Positions 29,362 through 41,182 of a DNA stretch of 64,000 bases are shown in pieces. The translations under genes and the position numbers were made by a program. The DNA is taken from the NCBI GenBank assembly GCA_903862885.1, contig CAIOZU010000018.1:1-64000 (forward strand), written 5' to 3'. The notes under the pieces are model-generated. The model made no database searches. It had not been told where the DNA came from and saw only the letters and a list, made by a program, of their open reading frames with translations. Position 1 is the stretch's first letter. Each line of letters starts with the position of its first letter. This DNA comes from an uncultured Pseudomonadota bacterium (GTDB taxonomy: Bacteria > Pseudomonadota > Gammaproteobacteria > Steroidobacterales > Steroidobacteraceae).

Positions 29362-32300
29362 TTAAGCGGCCCTCCTTAAATTCTCAATTAAGCTGTCGAT
29401 TTCCATAGCCTTTGGCTTGACTAACCAGAACTTCCCTAAATAGGAACGTAGGTCATTCAATATGTCCTGCCCCCACGCACTGCCGGTGTAAGTGACGTGC
29501 GCTTCAATCAGACCGCGCAAGTGATGAATGTTTTGCTCGGCACCATCAATGGTAATGCGATGAATATCAACCAACTCATGGTTGTATCGATCTACGAAAT
29601 CTCGATCAAGATCCAACACATAAGCGAAGCCGCCCGTGAAGCCGGCACCAAAATTGAGGCCGGTCCGCCCCAGTACACACACGACACCGCCCGTCATGTA
29701 CTCGCAGCAGTGATCACCCGCGCCTTCAATGACAGCGATGGCCCCTGAGTTCCTGACCGCAAAGCGCTCGCCAGCGGTACCTGCGGCATATAACTCACCA
29801 CCCGTCGCGCCATACAGACAGGTGTTACCCATGATAGGCGTCTCGCGCGCGACGAAAGTCACGCCGGGTGGTGGCGCCAATACGATTCGGCCCCCTGCCA
29901 TTCCCTTGCCAACATAATCATTGGCATCACCTTCCAAGTGCAAGTTCAAACCACCGGCGTTCCACACCCCAAGACTTTGTCCAGCCGAACCGGACAGGTG
30001 CACATTGAGCGGACGATCACTCATCCCGTAATTGCCGTAGCGCCTCGCAATCTCGCCCGATAGGCGTGCTCCAATGGAGCGGTCGCGATTGGAGACGGGA
30101 TAACTAAAGGATCCCCCCTTGCCGCTGTCGATGGCGCTGCGCATATCCGACCACATCTGCTCTGCCAGTACGCCCTTATCAAATGGGTTATTGCGTGGAT
30201 CTAAGCAATACTGTGGCGCATCACTCGCCAGACCGGCGGTCGACAAGATGGGCGACAGATCTAATTTGCGTTGCTTTGCGGTCTGACCCTCCAGAATGGT
30301 CAAGTATTCAGTTCGACCGATCAGATCGGCCAGATGCGTGACCCCAAGACTGGCCATCAACTCGCGACACTCTTCGGCTACAAACTGGAAGTAGTTCACC
30401 ACCATCTCTGGCAAACCAATAAAGTAGCGCTTTCTCAACACCTCATGCTGTGTCGCAACGCCGGTGGCGCAGTTATTCAAATGGCAGATGCGAAGGTACT
30501 TACACCCCAGAGCGACCATCGGTGCAGTGCCAAATCCAAAGCTTTCTGCGCCAATGATGGCAGCCTTAATCACATCAAGGCCAGTTTTTAATCCCCCGTC
30601 GGTTTGTAGTCGGACACGATGGCGCATGTCATTAATGCGCAGAGTCTGATGAGCCTCAGCGAGGCCTAGCTCCCATGGAGTACCCGCATATTTGATCGAT
30701 GACAGCGGGCTCGCACCGGTACCGCCGTCATAACCTGAGATCGTAATCAGATCGGCATAGGCTTTGGCGACACCCGCGGCAATCGTCCCCACCCCAGGCT
30801 CAGCCACCAACTTCACCGACACCAACGCCTGAGGATTCACCTGTTTTAAGTCAAAAATGAGCTGCGCCAAATCTTCAATGGAATAAATATCGTGATGCGG
30901 CGGTGGCGAAATAAGCCCGACCCCCGGACGCGCGAAGCGCAAGCGCGCAATCATCTCGTTCACCTTGTGACCCGGCAACTGTCCGCCCTCGCCGGGCTTA
31001 GCGCCTTGTGCCACTTTAATCTGTAGCACTTCGGCATTCACCAAGTACTCAGGAGTGACGCCAAATCGGCCACTGGCTACTTGCTTAATTTTCGAATTGC
31101 GTTCGGTACCAAAACGGCTCGGATCCTCACCGCCTTCGCCTGAGTTAGAGCGCGCGCCCAAGCGATTCATTGCAATGGCAAGCGCCTCATGCGCTTCTGG
31201 AGACAAAGCACCCAACGACATGCCCGCCGAGTCAAATCGCTTACAAATGTCAGCGACTGATTCCACCTCCGCCAAAGGCACAGGTGTAGCGGATGGTTTA
31301 AGCGCAAAAAGATCGCGCAGACACGAGGCAGGCCGATCATTCACTAAATTGGCGTATTGGCGGTAGTCCTCATAGTCTCCAGACACAACCGCGGTCTGAA
31401 GTGCCGCGATCACGTCGGCGTTATACATGTGGTATTCACCGCCGTGAACCGCCTTCAGTAAGCCGCCCTGATCAATTTTGGACATCGGATCCCACGCTTT
31501 GGCAGCCAGGACGCGCTGATCTTCTTCCAGATCCGAAAAGTCAGCGCCTTGAATTCGACTGACGGTGCCACTGAAGCAGCAGTCAACGACCTCACTTCCA
31601 AGACCCACAATCTCAAACAGCTGCGAGCTGCGATAGCTCGCAATGGTCGAGATGCCCATCTTGGACATGATCTTATAAAGCCCCTTACGGATTCCCCGCC
31701 GATAGCTACGACCGAGTTCTGCGCGCGTCTCAGCGGTGACGGATACCGCGCCGGTACGCATCATTTCAAACAATGTTTGATAGGCCATGTAAGGATAAAC
31801 GGCCGTGGCGCCATAACCGATCAGACAGGCAAAGTGATGCGGATCACGGGCTGTCCCTGTCTCAATAAGTAGGTTGCACTTACATCGCAGCCCCGCCTGC
31901 ACTAAGCGATGATGCACGGCGCCGGTTGCTAACAGCGCATGAATCGGCACTTTGCCCTCGACTAAGTAACGGTCAGAGAGCAGCAACACCAACTTACCCG
32001 CACGAACTGCTGACTCTGCTTGGTCGGCAATCCGCTTTATACCTGCTTGTAGACTCTCATCCGCTGGATGCTGCAGATCAATGAACTCATGAGTCACATC
32101 CATTTCGGTGTGCGCCAAAATCTGCCGCAGCTTGCGCTGCGAGAGAATAGGTGAATTCAGAACAATCTGCTTAGCGTGCTCAGGCGAGGGCGAGAATACG
32201 TTGCATTCAGGGCCAATTTGCGTCTGCAGACTCATCACGATGGATTCGCGTAGCGGATCAATCGGTGGATTAGTCACCTGAGCGAATTGCTGTCTAAAGT

Positions 32301-33888
32301 AATCATAGAGACTGCGAATTTTGTGTGATAACACGGGCATGGGCGTGTCATCCCCCATGGAACCGACCGCCTCACTCTCATCAACCGCAAGGACGCGAAT
32401 GATTTCGTCGCGTTCTTCTTGGGTGATGTTGAACATTTTGCGGTAGCGATCGAGCGTTTCAGATTCCATCGGCTCAGCCGCGAGCCGCGCATCAATCAAA
32501 TCACTCTCTAAGTAACGAACGCCTTTTTTGAGCCATGCCTTGTAGGGATGACGCACTTTCAAGATGGAGTCGATGCGCTCGGAATCCAGCAACTCGCCAG
32601 TTTGCAGGTCTAAAGCCAGCATTTCCCCTGGGCCCATTTTCCCTTTCTTGACGACATCTTCCGGTCGATACGGCCACACGCCGATTTCGGATGCGATGGT
32701 CAAGTGGCGATCGCGCGTGATGACCCAGCGGGCGGGTCGAAGGCCATTACGATCGAGCGTGCACGCCGCATAGCGGCCATCGGTCAGGACGATCCCAGCT
32801 GGCCCATCCCACGGCTCCATATGCGGGCCATAAAACTCGTAGAACGCGCGTAGATCGGGATCAATGCTGTCGATCGTCTGCCAGGCTGGCGGAACCAGTA
32901 GCCGCATGGCATGGAGCACATCAAGGCCACCCATCAGCAGAACCTCGAGCATATTGTCGAGCGTCTGAGAATCGGAGCCGGTCAACGACACCAATGGTTG
33001 TATGTCACTCAAGTCTGGAAGGACCGGAGAGCGAAAGAGGGGGCCACGGGCCACCGCCCACTGGCGGTTGCCTTGAATCGCATTGATCTCGCCATTGTGC
33101 GCAAGAAATCGGTAGGGGTGCGCCAAGCGCCATTGCGGCATGGTGTTAGTGGAGAAGCGCTGATGGAAAACAGCCACCGAACTCTCAAGCCTAGGGTCCT
33201 TCAGGTCAGTAAAGAATTCAGCCAAGTACTGCGGCATGACCATGGCCTTATAGACCAAAGTGCTTGCTGACAAAGAAGGCATATAAAAGAGAGGGTCTTT
33301 TTGCTCGAGGGCTTTTTCCGTGCGCCGGCGAGCCAAAAACAAGCGGCGGTTGAAACTCGCCTCATCAATGTCATCCGGACAGGTAACAAACACTTGCTCT
33401 AGACGCGGGAGCGTACGCAAGGCCTCAGCCCCACACACCTCGGGGCGGATCGGCAAGAGTCGCCAACCGGACACAATCAAGCCTTCGCGAACTAACTGAG
33501 ACTCCAGAGCCTGCTTGGCTCGCGCCGCGACCTCCTCATAGCGGGATAAGAACGCAATACCACTGGCAATGCGAAGACCCAAATGAATGCCGGCCTCTGC
33601 GGCAATCGCCCGCAGGAATGCCTCCGGCTTTTTCAATAACAAACCGCAACCGTCACCGGTTTTGCCGTCGGCGGCCACCGCACCACGATGCGTGAGCCGA
33701 TTCAAAGATCCGATCGCCGTTTCAACCAGCCAGTGACTGGGCTTGTCGTCTAAATTGGCGATTAAGCCGAAACCACAGCTGTCTCGCTCATAGGCGGGGT
33801 CATAAAGACCCGCCGCATCATGCCCGCCATGGGCAAGCGCCGCCGCACTGGTCGGTAATGGCCGTTCTGTTACTTGGCTCAGTTCCAT
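29362..33888 (-). CDS. gltB: Glutamate synthase large subunit
   Basis: 1508 residues. A 37-residue propeptide precedes the catalytic Cys38 (RDSCGFG) of the glutaminase domain. The FMN-binding synthase domain has [18 protein letters not shown] and the GxG region, and the 3Fe-4S cysteines lie in [13 protein letters not shown] and nearby. The C-terminal glucosamine-like beta-helix domain contains the repeated G-xx-G pattern ([24 protein letters not shown]). It forms 2-oxoglutarate + glutamine to two glutamate with GltD. The first gene of gltBD. Confidence 0.98.
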   Translation of the reverse strand: MELSQVTERPLPTSAAALAHGGHDAAGLYDPAYERDSCGFGLIANLDDKPSHWLVETAIGSLNRLTHRGAVAADGKTGDGCGLLLKKPEAFLRAIAAEAGIHLGLRIASGIAFLSRYEEVAARAKQALESQLVREGLIVSGWRLLPIRPEVCGAEALRTLPRLEQVFVTCPDDIDEASFNRRLFLARRRTEKALEQKDPLFYMPSLSASTLVYKAMVMPQYLAEFFTDLKDPRLESSVAVFHQRFSTNTMPQWRLAHPYRFLAHNGEINAIQGNRQWAVARGPLFRSPVLPDLSDIQPLVSLTGSDSQTLDNMLEVLLMGGLDVLHAMRLLVPPAWQTIDSIDPDLRAFYEFYGPHMEPWDGPAGIVLTDGRYAACTLDRNGLRPARWVITRDRHLTIASEIGVWPYRPEDVVKKGKMGPGEMLALDLQTGELLDSERIDSILKVRHPYKAWLKKGVRYLESDLIDARLAAEPMESETLDRYRKMFNITQEERDEIIRVLAVDESEAVGSMGDDTPMPVLSHKIRSLYDYFRQQFAQVTNPPIDPLRESIVMSLQTQIGPECNVFSPSPEHAKQIVLNSPILSQRKLRQILAHTEMDVTHEFIDLQHPADESLQAGIKRIADQAESAVRAGKLVLLLSDRYLVEGKVPIHALLATGAVHHRLVQAGLRCKCNLLIETGTARDPHHFACLIGYGATAVYPYMAYQTLFEMMRTGAVSVTAETRAELGRSYRRGIRKGLYKIMSKMGISTIASYRSSQLFEIVGLGSEVVDCCFSGTVSRIQGADFSDLEEDQRVLAAKAWDPMSKIDQGGLLKAVHGGEYHMYNADVIAALQTAVVSGDYEDYRQYANLVNDRPASCLRDLFALKPSATPVPLAEVESVADICKRFDSAGMSLGALSPEAHEALAIAMNRLGARSNSGEGGEDPSRFGTERNSKIKQVASGRFGVTPEYLVNAEVLQIKVAQGAKPGEGGQLPGHKVNEMIARLRFARPGVGLISPPPHHDIYSIEDLAQLIFDLKQVNPQALVSVKLVAEPGVGTIAAGVAKAYADLITISGYDGGTGASPLSSIKYAGTPWELGLAEAHQTLRINDMRHRVRLQTDGGLKTGLDVIKAAIIGAESFGFGTAPMVALGCKYLRICHLNNCATGVATQHEVLRKRYFIGLPEMVVNYFQFVAEECRELMASLGVTHLADLIGRTEYLTILEGQTAKQRKLDLSPILSTAGLASDAPQYCLDPRNNPFDKGVLAEQMWSDMRSAIDSGKGGSFSYPVSNRDRSIGARLSGEIARRYGNYGMSDRPLNVHLSGSAGQSLGVWNAGGLNLHLEGDANDYVGKGMAGGRIVLAPPPGVTFVARETPIMGNTCLYGATGGELYAAGTAGERFAVRNSGAIAVIEGAGDHCCEYMTGGVVCVLGRTGLNFGAGFTGGFAYVLDLDRDFVDRYNHELVDIHRITIDGAEQNIHHLRGLIEAHVTYTGSAWGQDILNDLRSYLGKFWLVKPKAMEIDSLIENLRRAA

Positions 33889-33960
33889 CGGCTCGCCCTC
33901 GCGCCCCGGGAGGGAGCGCTTTAATGTGGACGGCGACTATGACGATCCAACAGCCCTAGG

Positions 33961-33983
33961 TCAATGCTGCAAAGCAGCATTGA
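33961..33983. promoter_or_regulatory. Inverted repeat upstream of gltB
   Basis: TCAATGCTGC and GCAGCATTGA flank AAA, a perfect 10-bp repeat 73 bases upstream of the gltB start and 35 bases past the end of the RND gene. No T run follows on either strand, so it is not a normal intrinsic terminator. It may be an operator for gltBD; function is unproven. Confidence 0.4.
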
Positions 33984-34018
33984 TGGTGCAGCGCAACATT
34001 TATGGCGATTAACGAGAC

Positions 34019-37000
34019 CTATTCGCTGGGTGCGCCGGTGATCCACTTGCCGAACTTAGGTGACAACCACCGTTCCCAATCATCGACGACGGTGAACATC
34101 GCCGGGACCATCACCAAGGTCAAAAAAGTCGAGGTGATGATGCCGCCAATCACCGCCACCGCCATCGGCCGACGAAATTCATCGCCTTCTCCCAGGCCTA
34201 AGGCGCTTGGCAGCATACCGGCGATCATCGCAATGCTGGTCATCACGATAGGCTGCGCTCGCTTATGCCCGGCTTCTAGCAAGGCGGTGACCCGGTCTTT
34301 ACCGGCTCGCATCTCTTCAATGGCGAAGTCGACCAGCAAAATAGAGTTCTTGGCCACAATCCCCATCAACATCAGAATGCCAATGACAACGGCCATCGAA
34401 AATGGGATGCCGAGTACCAGGAGTGCCACCACCGCACCCCCCAAAGCAAGAGGTAGCGCGGACAAAATAGTGAGTGGCTGAAAGAAACGAGCAAACAATA
34501 AGACCAGCACCGAAAAAACCAACAGCACACCCGCACCAATCGCCAAAGCAAAGTTAGTAAACAACTCCTTCATGAACTCACCCGTCCCTACCGACACCGG
34601 TCGCACGCCCGCGGGCAACCTCTTAAAGGCGGGTAGCGCGTCAATCTTTTTCTGAGCATCCCCAAACTGAACGCCTGGCGCCAAATCCGCATCGATCATT
34701 AAACGGCGACTTTGGTTATAACGCCTGACTGTGGCCGGGCCCTGGCCATACGCGATATCAGCGACCGCCTTTAATGGCACCGTGGCGCCGGATGCCGTCG
34801 ACACAGGCAGATTCTCAATGGTCGACAGATCCTGACGCGAGGACTCCTTGAGGCTCACCCGAATGGGCACCTGTCGATCAACCAGAGAGAACTTCGCATC
34901 ATTCTGTGAAATATCACCGAGCGTAGCGATCCGAATGGTCTGTCCGATGGCCTGCACGGTGACACCCAATTCAGCCGCCAGATCGAGTCGCGGCTTGATC
35001 ACTAATTCCGGTCGAGGCAGATCGCCATTGATCCGCGGATCACGCAACTCCTTAAGTCCGCGCATCTGATCCACCACTAAACGCGCACCCTCTTCCACGG
35101 CTGCCGGGTCATCGCCTGTCATATACAAGGTATAGTCCCGACCGCCGCCAAAGCCACCACCGTCCGAGGAAAACTGCACGCGCGCGTCTGGGATAGAGCG
35201 CAGTTCTGGCAGCACCGCATCTTCCCATTGCTTCTGAGACATGGGTCGTGCTTCGCGCGGCACCAAAGACACATACAGCGTGGCATTACGTACTTGGCCG
35301 TCCTCATCAGAGCCGATCGTCTCTACGATGTCAGTCACTTCTTTATGCCGCTTAAGAAGCGTCGTCGCCGCAGCGGACACAGCGGCGGTCTGCTCCAAGC
35401 GCACACCCGGAGGTAACTCAATCGTCACCATACTGCTGGCCACATCCGACGGTGGCGAAAAAGTCTTCGACATCATCGACAGTCCTACTAGAGCGGCCAC
35501 AAAAAACCCTGCACCAACCGTCAAGGTGGTACGACGGTGGGACACACAGCGACGCAGCCATATCAAATAAGCGGCCATCAAACGACCATCTAAGTGCGGC
35601 GCCTCCGGTCTCGCTTGCAAACCAAACGCGGCGACCACTGGAGTGATCAAGCGCGCCACCAGCAGCGACATAAAGACCGCCGCTGCGACCGTCAAGCCAA
35701 ACTGTTTAAAGTACTGGCCGCTGATGCCGCTCATGAAACTCACCGGCACAAACACCGCAATAATCGTCGCCGACGTGGCGACCACAGCCAGACCGATTTC
35801 ATCTGCCGCATCCAATGCGGCCTGATAAGGCGTTTTACCCATTCGGATATGACGCATGATATTTTCGACTTCAACAATGGCGTCATCTACTAAGACACCG
35901 GCCACCAAAGACAGAGCCAGCAAACTGACTTGATTTAAGGTGAAATCCAAATAGGCCATCACCGCGAAGGTGGGAATCGCTGACAGGGGAATCGCTAGCG
36001 CAGAAATCGCCGTCGCGCGCCATTCACGTAAGAACAGCCAGACCACCAACACCGCCAAAGCCGACCCTTCAAGCAAGGCTTCGATCGCCGACCGGTACGT
36101 ACGCTTGGTTGAGTCCACAGTGGTAAACACCATCTGCAGCGACACTTGAGGGGTCTCTTTAAGTATTTTGGCAACTTCCCTTTGGACAGCCGCCAACACC
36201 GCCACATCCGACCCACCCTTCGCGCGAAACACGCCGAAAGTGGTTGCCGGCACACCATTGAGCCGTGACAGATTGCGAATCTCACTCACGCCATCGCGCA
36301 CATCAGCGATGTCATCGAGGCGCGCCACCCGACCACCCGCCAGCTCAATACGTGTGGCGCCTAACTGCGCAGATGTCCGCGCACCGCCCAGTACGCGTAT
36401 GGATTGCTCACCACCCGCCACCTGCGCGCGACCACCCGGCGGATCTAGATTAAGACTCCGCAGTTGCTGATTAACCTGCACGGCGGTAATGCCAAGCGCT
36501 TGCATGCGCGCAGAGTCCAGATCAATGCGAATCTCCCGACTCACACCGCCACCGCGAGTCACCTGCGCGACACCCTGCACACCGAGCAGACGCTTAGTGA
36601 CTGTGTTATCGACGAACCAACTGAGCTGCTCCTCGGTCAGCGCAGAGGTACTGACCGCATAATAAGCGATCGCCCCGCCATCAGCGTCTACTCGAGAGAC
36701 AGAAGGCTCTTGAATGCCTTCAGGCAATTCAGGGCGTACGCGCGCTACGGCATCACGCACATCATTAACCGCACGGTCAATCGGCGTGCCAATCTGAAAC
36801 TCGATCCAAATACTCGCCGAGCCTTCCACTGCGCGAGAAGTGATGTTATGCACATTGCCGATACTGGCAACACCACCCTCAATCTTTTGCAGAATCTGCG
36901 TTTCCATCTCGCTCGGCGCCGCGCCCGGCTGAGACACCTGAACATGCACCATGGGGAAGGCAATGTCGGGATTTAGATTAATTGGCAGGCGAATAAATGC

Positions 37001-37084
37001 AACCACGCCCACGAACATCAGCACCATGAAAAGTACGAGCGGAAAAATCGGGTGCTTGATCGCCCAAGCCGAAATGTTTTTCAT
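34019..37084 (-). CDS. RND family efflux pump inner-membrane transporter
   Basis: 1021 residues, typical of HAE1 pumps. It has the N-terminal helix, a large porter domain, and VAGVLVDDAIVEVENIMRH with the paired aspartates of the proton relay. Repeated at the second half are the GGAVVALLV and KNSILLVDFAIEE motifs. The gene overlaps the adaptor gene by 4 bases. No outer-membrane channel gene is adjacent, so the pump must use a TolC-like protein encoded elsewhere. Substrate cannot be assigned. Confidence 0.93.
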   Translation of the reverse strand: MKNISAWAIKHPIFPLVLFMVLMFVGVVAFIRLPINLNPDIAFPMVHVQVSQPGAAPSEMETQILQKIEGGVASIGNVHNITSRAVEGSASIWIEFQIGTPIDRAVNDVRDAVARVRPELPEGIQEPSVSRVDADGGAIAYYAVSTSALTEEQLSWFVDNTVTKRLLGVQGVAQVTRGGGVSREIRIDLDSARMQALGITAVQVNQQLRSLNLDPPGGRAQVAGGEQSIRVLGGARTSAQLGATRIELAGGRVARLDDIADVRDGVSEIRNLSRLNGVPATTFGVFRAKGGSDVAVLAAVQREVAKILKETPQVSLQMVFTTVDSTKRTYRSAIEALLEGSALAVLVVWLFLREWRATAISALAIPLSAIPTFAVMAYLDFTLNQVSLLALSLVAGVLVDDAIVEVENIMRHIRMGKTPYQAALDAADEIGLAVVATSATIIAVFVPVSFMSGISGQYFKQFGLTVAAAVFMSLLVARLITPVVAAFGLQARPEAPHLDGRLMAAYLIWLRRCVSHRRTTLTVGAGFFVAALVGLSMMSKTFSPPSDVASSMVTIELPPGVRLEQTAAVSAAATTLLKRHKEVTDIVETIGSDEDGQVRNATLYVSLVPREARPMSQKQWEDAVLPELRSIPDARVQFSSDGGGFGGGRDYTLYMTGDDPAAVEEGARLVVDQMRGLKELRDPRINGDLPRPELVIKPRLDLAAELGVTVQAIGQTIRIATLGDISQNDAKFSLVDRQVPIRVSLKESSRQDLSTIENLPVSTASGATVPLKAVADIAYGQGPATVRRYNQSRRLMIDADLAPGVQFGDAQKKIDALPAFKRLPAGVRPVSVGTGEFMKELFTNFALAIGAGVLLVFSVLVLLFARFFQPLTILSALPLALGGAVVALLVLGIPFSMAVVIGILMLMGIVAKNSILLVDFAIEEMRAGKDRVTALLEAGHKRAQPIVMTSIAMIAGMLPSALGLGEGDEFRRPMAVAVIGGIITSTFLTLVMVPAMFTVVDDWERWLSPKFGKWITGAPSE

Positions 37085-38253
37085 GCCGCGTCTTTAGTCG
37101 TCGCCAAACGCACTAATTGCCCGACTCGCAAGAATGCCCCTGCCAGGGTAACGACACGTTCCGTGCCGTCGAGGCCCTCCACAATCACAATACCGCTGAC
37201 TTGCGTGCCGCCGACCTTGACAGCACGCCGTAGCACTCGATTGTCGGGGCCTACGATCAGAACGTAGTTTCCTTTAGCGTCAGACATCAGCGCAGTCTGC
37301 GGAATAATCGGGCGAACATCACTACCCACGGACACTTCGCCACGGGCAAAAGCGCCCGGTCTTAGATTGGGGTCATGTGGAAGCGTGATTCTAATTTCGC
37401 CTAAGCGCGTCTGAGGATCAATCACCGCTGCCAGCAAGCGCACCGAGCCCTTAAAGGCGGCGTCCACCCCAGTGACGTGTACCGCCGCTTCTTGACCCAC
37501 TTTTAATTTAGGCAAATCCTGCTCGGCGATTTGCGCACGCATCTCCACGTCAGCGCCGCGCGCCAATCTAAACAGCGGTGGCGCCCCCGGCGTCACGGCT
37601 TGACCCACCTCCGCGGTGCGCGTCAACACCAAACCATTGTCTGGCGCCTGAATATCCGTCCGACCTCTGCGCGCTTCGACTTCAGCGACCTGCGCCTCGG
37701 CGGCCTTAACACGCGCTCGGGTGGTGGCCACTTGGGCATGGCGGCGATCGACCTCTTCTTTCGATAAAGCACCCACCGAGTCAGCAATCGTTTCCGCTCG
37801 TCGATAATCCGCTTCAGCGAGCGCAGCCTCAGCGCGCATCTGCTCCAATGACGCATGCAAGCTTGCGACCTGTGCGCCAACCACCGCCGTATCAAGACGC
37901 GCGAGCACTTGCCCGCGGTGCACCATATCCCCCACTTCCACCAAGACGGCCGCAATTCGGCCGCTGTCACTGTCTACACCAATTGGTAGGTCATAACGCG
38001 CCACAATGGCGCCAGTGAAGGTGGCTGTCATTGAGAAAGCCGTTCGGCCTGGCGGTGTGGCCGTGATCAACGGCGCGCTTTCAAGCTCAGTCAGTGCCGG
38101 CGTACTCGCATGCCGATGAAAGTAGGCGGTGACCGATAAGACGAGCACGAGCGCGAGCGCGCCCACTATGACCGCGCGTCGTGACACGCCTGCCAGCGAC
38201 TGGGCGTCCTCGGCTTGCGCAGCAGCGGAGTCAATCGATTGGGGTTCATTCAC
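37081..38253 (-). CDS. RND efflux periplasmic adaptor (membrane fusion protein)
   Basis: 390 residues. After a cytoplasmic charged start and one membrane anchor (about residues 27-45) comes the lipoyl-like half IAAVLVEVGDMVHRGQVLARLD, an alpha-helical hairpin (about 115-180), and the second lipoyl half IQAPDNGLVLTRTAEVGQAVTPG. The beta-barrel and membrane-proximal domains follow. It joins the transporter to an outer-membrane channel. It is first in the operon and starts the pair. Confidence 0.92.
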   Translation of the reverse strand: MNEPQSIDSAAAQAEDAQSLAGVSRRAVIVGALALVLVLSVTAYFHRHASTPALTELESAPLITATPPGRTAFSMTATFTGAIVARYDLPIGVDSDSGRIAAVLVEVGDMVHRGQVLARLDTAVVGAQVASLHASLEQMRAEAALAEADYRRAETIADSVGALSKEEVDRRHAQVATTRARVKAAEAQVAEVEARRGRTDIQAPDNGLVLTRTAEVGQAVTPGAPPLFRLARGADVEMRAQIAEQDLPKLKVGQEAAVHVTGVDAAFKGSVRLLAAVIDPQTRLGEIRITLPHDPNLRPGAFARGEVSVGSDVRPIIPQTALMSDAKGNYVLIVGPDNRVLRRAVKVGGTQVSGIVIVEGLDGTERVVTLAGAFLRVGQLVRLATTKDAA

Positions 38254-38305
38254 GGACGTAAACTCTTACGGGGATGGCTAATTATACGCCATTTTGCGCA
38301 GGGCC

Positions 38306-39337
38306 TCAGAGAGTGGATGGGTTTGTGACCGAATCGACGCCTAGCAAGCGCGCCACCTGTCGATCGGCCCAACTTTCGCGCTTGATACCATCCAGAAATC
38401 CGCAGTGCCCCCCGTAACGGGCCGTAGTGACGGTTAAGCTAGGCGACTGCGCTAAGCGAACCACGTCCTCAATATTGATGATTGGATCATCCTCAGCCAT
38501 ATAGATGTGACTCTTAACCGCCAAGTCAGCCAAGCGCTCTCCGACGAGCGCATAGTCATTCAGATAGGCAATAGAATCTTTGTAGGATGTATAGCGCGTC
38601 ACTAAGTGTTCGGTCATCCCCGCCAGACTGCGTCGCTTCAGCAGGTCATCCTTGTCATAAAGCGCTGGCCATGCTCGCTGCTTAATCATTAAGGAACGGC
38701 GCCACTTGCGAATGAAGTAGTGGCGATAGATCACAAAGGAGCTGTCTAACTGTCGCATGGTTCGTGCCGGGTCCAGTACCGGACAAATAGCAATCACCTG
38801 CGCTAATTGAAGATTGTGAGCCGGCGCATTGGCTGCCACACGCAACGCAAAGTTACCTCCTAAGGAATAGCCAACGAGCGACATCTCACGGTGCGGCCAT
38901 CGCTTAGCAATCGCTTGAATCGCCCCCAACACTTCAGGCAGCCGACAGGAGTGAAAAATATCCGGATTTAAGTGATGTGTCGGTCCGTGATCACGAAAAT
39001 TAAGCCGAAATACATCAAAGCCCTGGGCATACAGAAAAGCGGCGCACGAGAGGACATACACGGACTCGGCATTACCCTCCCACCCGTGCAGCAGCACGAC
39101 GAGGCGACCCGTGCTGTGCGGAGACGCCGAGTAGTGCCCTAGTAAACGCACACCCTCGCCGCAGTCTAACAGCACGTCTTCGCTGGCAGCCAATAGCGTC
39201 CGCGCTCGATGCTGCACAAACCAGCGCCGTGGCAGCATGGCGGACAAGATCGACTGGAGGTGGCCGCTTCTAAAAAACCATGACGGTCTAAATAGGGGCA
39301 ATCCATTCGCTATTGGCTGTGCGCCCCCATCACTCAC
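38306..39337 (-). CDS. YheT-like alpha/beta hydrolase
   Basis: 343 residues. The nucleophile elbow is GYSLGGN near residue 157, with LLHGWEGN as the oxyanion strand motif and the catalytic His probably in GGHCGF. The N-terminal RPSWFFRSGHLQSIL block and FRLNFRDHGPTHHLN are typical of the YheT/EMB8 branch, whose physiological substrate is not established. It overlaps the ABC permease gene by 8 bases, so it belongs to that operon. Confidence 0.88.
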   Translation of the reverse strand: MSDGGAQPIANGLPLFRPSWFFRSGHLQSILSAMLPRRWFVQHRARTLLAASEDVLLDCGEGVRLLGHYSASPHSTGRLVVLLHGWEGNAESVYVLSCAAFLYAQGFDVFRLNFRDHGPTHHLNPDIFHSCRLPEVLGAIQAIAKRWPHREMSLVGYSLGGNFALRVAANAPAHNLQLAQVIAICPVLDPARTMRQLDSSFVIYRHYFIRKWRRSLMIKQRAWPALYDKDDLLKRRSLAGMTEHLVTRYTSYKDSIAYLNDYALVGERLADLAVKSHIYMAEDDPIINIEDVVRLAQSPSLTVTTARYGGHCGFLDGIKRESWADRQVARLLGVDSVTNPSTL

Positions 39338-40133
39338 GAATGCCGATCCCCTTATACATCAGCCAAACGGCCAGTCCGTATAGAAGCACAGCGAAGCCTG
39401 CCATGATCGAAAATGACAAACCTACATCCACATCCGCTACGCCGAGAAAGCCATAGCGAAAGCCATTGACCATGTAAAGAACGGGGTTGGCATGCGACAG
39501 CATCTGCGCCCAGCTTGGCAAGAGTGAAATAGAGTAGAACACACCGCCTAAATAAGTGAGTGGCGTCAGTATAAAAGTGGGAAACCAAGAGACGTGATCA
39601 AAGTTTTTAGCGAATACGCCGTTTATGAATCCACCCAAAGAAAAAACAATCGACGTCAACAACACGGCCGCGACAATGAGCGGCGCATTGTTTACGTGTA
39701 GATGAGTGAAAAATAACGCCACGACGGTGACCACTAAGCCAACCAACAGGCCGCGCACCACACCACCCGCCACATAACCTGCGACGATCAGCCAATTTGG
39801 CAAGGGTGACACGAGCAGTTCTTCGACGTGTTTACCAAAGCGAGCACCAAAAAAACTAGCGACGACATTCGCATAAGAGTTTGTGATTACCGACATCATG
39901 ATTAACCCAGGAGCGATGTACTGCATGTAGTCATAGCCCCCTATCTTTCCAATGCGTGCACCGATCAGCGAACCAAAGATCACAAAATAGAGGGTGGCGG
40001 TCACACCAGATGGCACGATGGTCTGCCCCCAAATGCGAATAATACGAGTGAACTCGCGGCGCACAATCGTCGTGAAGCCGATCCAATCGGCGCGCGCACG
40101 AGAGGCCTCATAGGGCGTATTGAGTTCGCTCAT
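39330..40133 (-). CDS. ABC-2 type transporter permease (YadH-like)
   Basis: 267 residues with six membrane helices, the ABC-2 export fold. It contains QTIVPSGVTATLYFVIFG and the FLTPLTYLGGVFYS-like segment in its last third (LTPLTYLGGVFYSISLLP). It pairs with the ATPase immediately upstream with a 4-base overlap. Such pairs (YadGH) export an unidentified envelope compound or drug. Confidence 0.92.
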   Translation of the reverse strand: MSELNTPYEASRARADWIGFTTIVRREFTRIIRIWGQTIVPSGVTATLYFVIFGSLIGARIGKIGGYDYMQYIAPGLIMMSVITNSYANVVASFFGARFGKHVEELLVSPLPNWLIVAGYVAGGVVRGLLVGLVVTVVALFFTHLHVNNAPLIVAAVLLTSIVFSLGGFINGVFAKNFDHVSWFPTFILTPLTYLGGVFYSISLLPSWAQMLSHANPVLYMVNGFRYGFLGVADVDVGLSFSIMAGFAVLLYGLAVWLMYKGIGIRE

Positions 40134-41089
40134 TCGCCACCTCCAACCGCACGCGCATCCGATTCTTTGACTTGATGGGTGCTCACTAGGCGCATAAAGA
40201 GCTCTTCGAGACGGTTGACCTTGTTACGCATGGAGACCACATCGACCCCTTGAGCGGCCAATCTAATGAAGATGTCATTTAGGCTTCGGCTCTTAGAGAC
40301 CTCTACTTCAAGCGTATGCGAATCAGATAAAGAAACACTATACCCCGGCAGATGGGGGACGACCAAACAGGGCTCACGCAGGTTAAGCAAAAACGTTTCT
40401 GTTTGTAACTTTCGAAGCACGTTACTCATTAAGCCGTGCTCAATGATCTTGCCCTTGTCGATAATCGCTAAGTGGCGACAAAGGTTTTCGGCTTCTTCGA
40501 GATAATGGGTTGTCAAAATAATGGTGACGCCACGCTCATTGGTTTCTCGGAGGAAGTCCCACATGGTGCGACGGATCTCGATGTCGACCCCGGCGGTCGG
40601 TTCGTCTAATATCAGTAGACGCGGCTCATGCACCAATGCACGCGCAATCATTAGCCGTCTTTTCATGCCACCCGACAGGGTGCGCGCAATGGCTTTGCGC
40701 TTCTCCCACAATTGCAGCTGCTTTAGATAGCGCTCGGTGCGCTCACGCGCAAGCGGACGTGGAATTCCGTAGAAGCCCGCTTGATTTAATAGAATGTTTT
40801 CAACCGATTCGAATTGATTAAAGTTGATCTCTTGCGGGACTACCCCAATGCACGACTTGGCTAAGCCCGTTTCTCGATCAATGTCATGACCAAATACCGA
40901 CACCGTGCCATTGGATTTGCGCACCAACGAAGTGGAAATACCGATGGTAGTCGTTTTGCCCGCCCCGTTCGGTCCTAGTAAAGCGAAGAAGTCGCCCTGC
41001 TCTACATCAAGATCAATCCCTTTAAGGGCTTGGACACCGTTGGCATAAGTCTTAACTAACTGCCGTATTGAGAGAGCGTGCATAGACAT
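40130..41089 (-). CDS. ABC transporter ATP-binding protein (YadG-like)
   Basis: About 320 residues from the ATG at 41089 (ATG 41083 is an alternative). It has Walker A GPNGAGKTT, signature LSGGMKRR, Walker B LLILDEPTAGVD and the H-loop TTHYLEEAE. It drives the ABC-2 permease that follows. The last 80 residues form the C-terminal domain common in export ATPases. First gene of the three-gene set ATPase-permease-hydrolase. Confidence 0.95.
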   Translation of the reverse strand: MSMHALSIRQLVKTYANGVQALKGIDLDVEQGDFFALLGPNGAGKTTTIGISTSLVRKSNGTVSVFGHDIDRETGLAKSCIGVVPQEINFNQFESVENILLNQAGFYGIPRPLARERTERYLKQLQLWEKRKAIARTLSGGMKRRLMIARALVHEPRLLILDEPTAGVDIEIRRTMWDFLRETNERGVTIILTTHYLEEAENLCRHLAIIDKGKIIEHGLMSNVLRKLQTETFLLNLREPCLVVPHLPGYSVSLSDSHTLEVEVSKSRSLNDIFIRLAAQGVDVVSMRNKVNRLEELFMRLVSTHQVKESDARAVGGGE

Positions 41090-41182
41090 AGAGGTGCCCC
41101 AGAAACAAGAGAAGCAATCGGCCGGGCGCAAGGGTAAGACGATCAATCGACAGCGGCAAGCCGTGCTTACCCTAACATTTGT

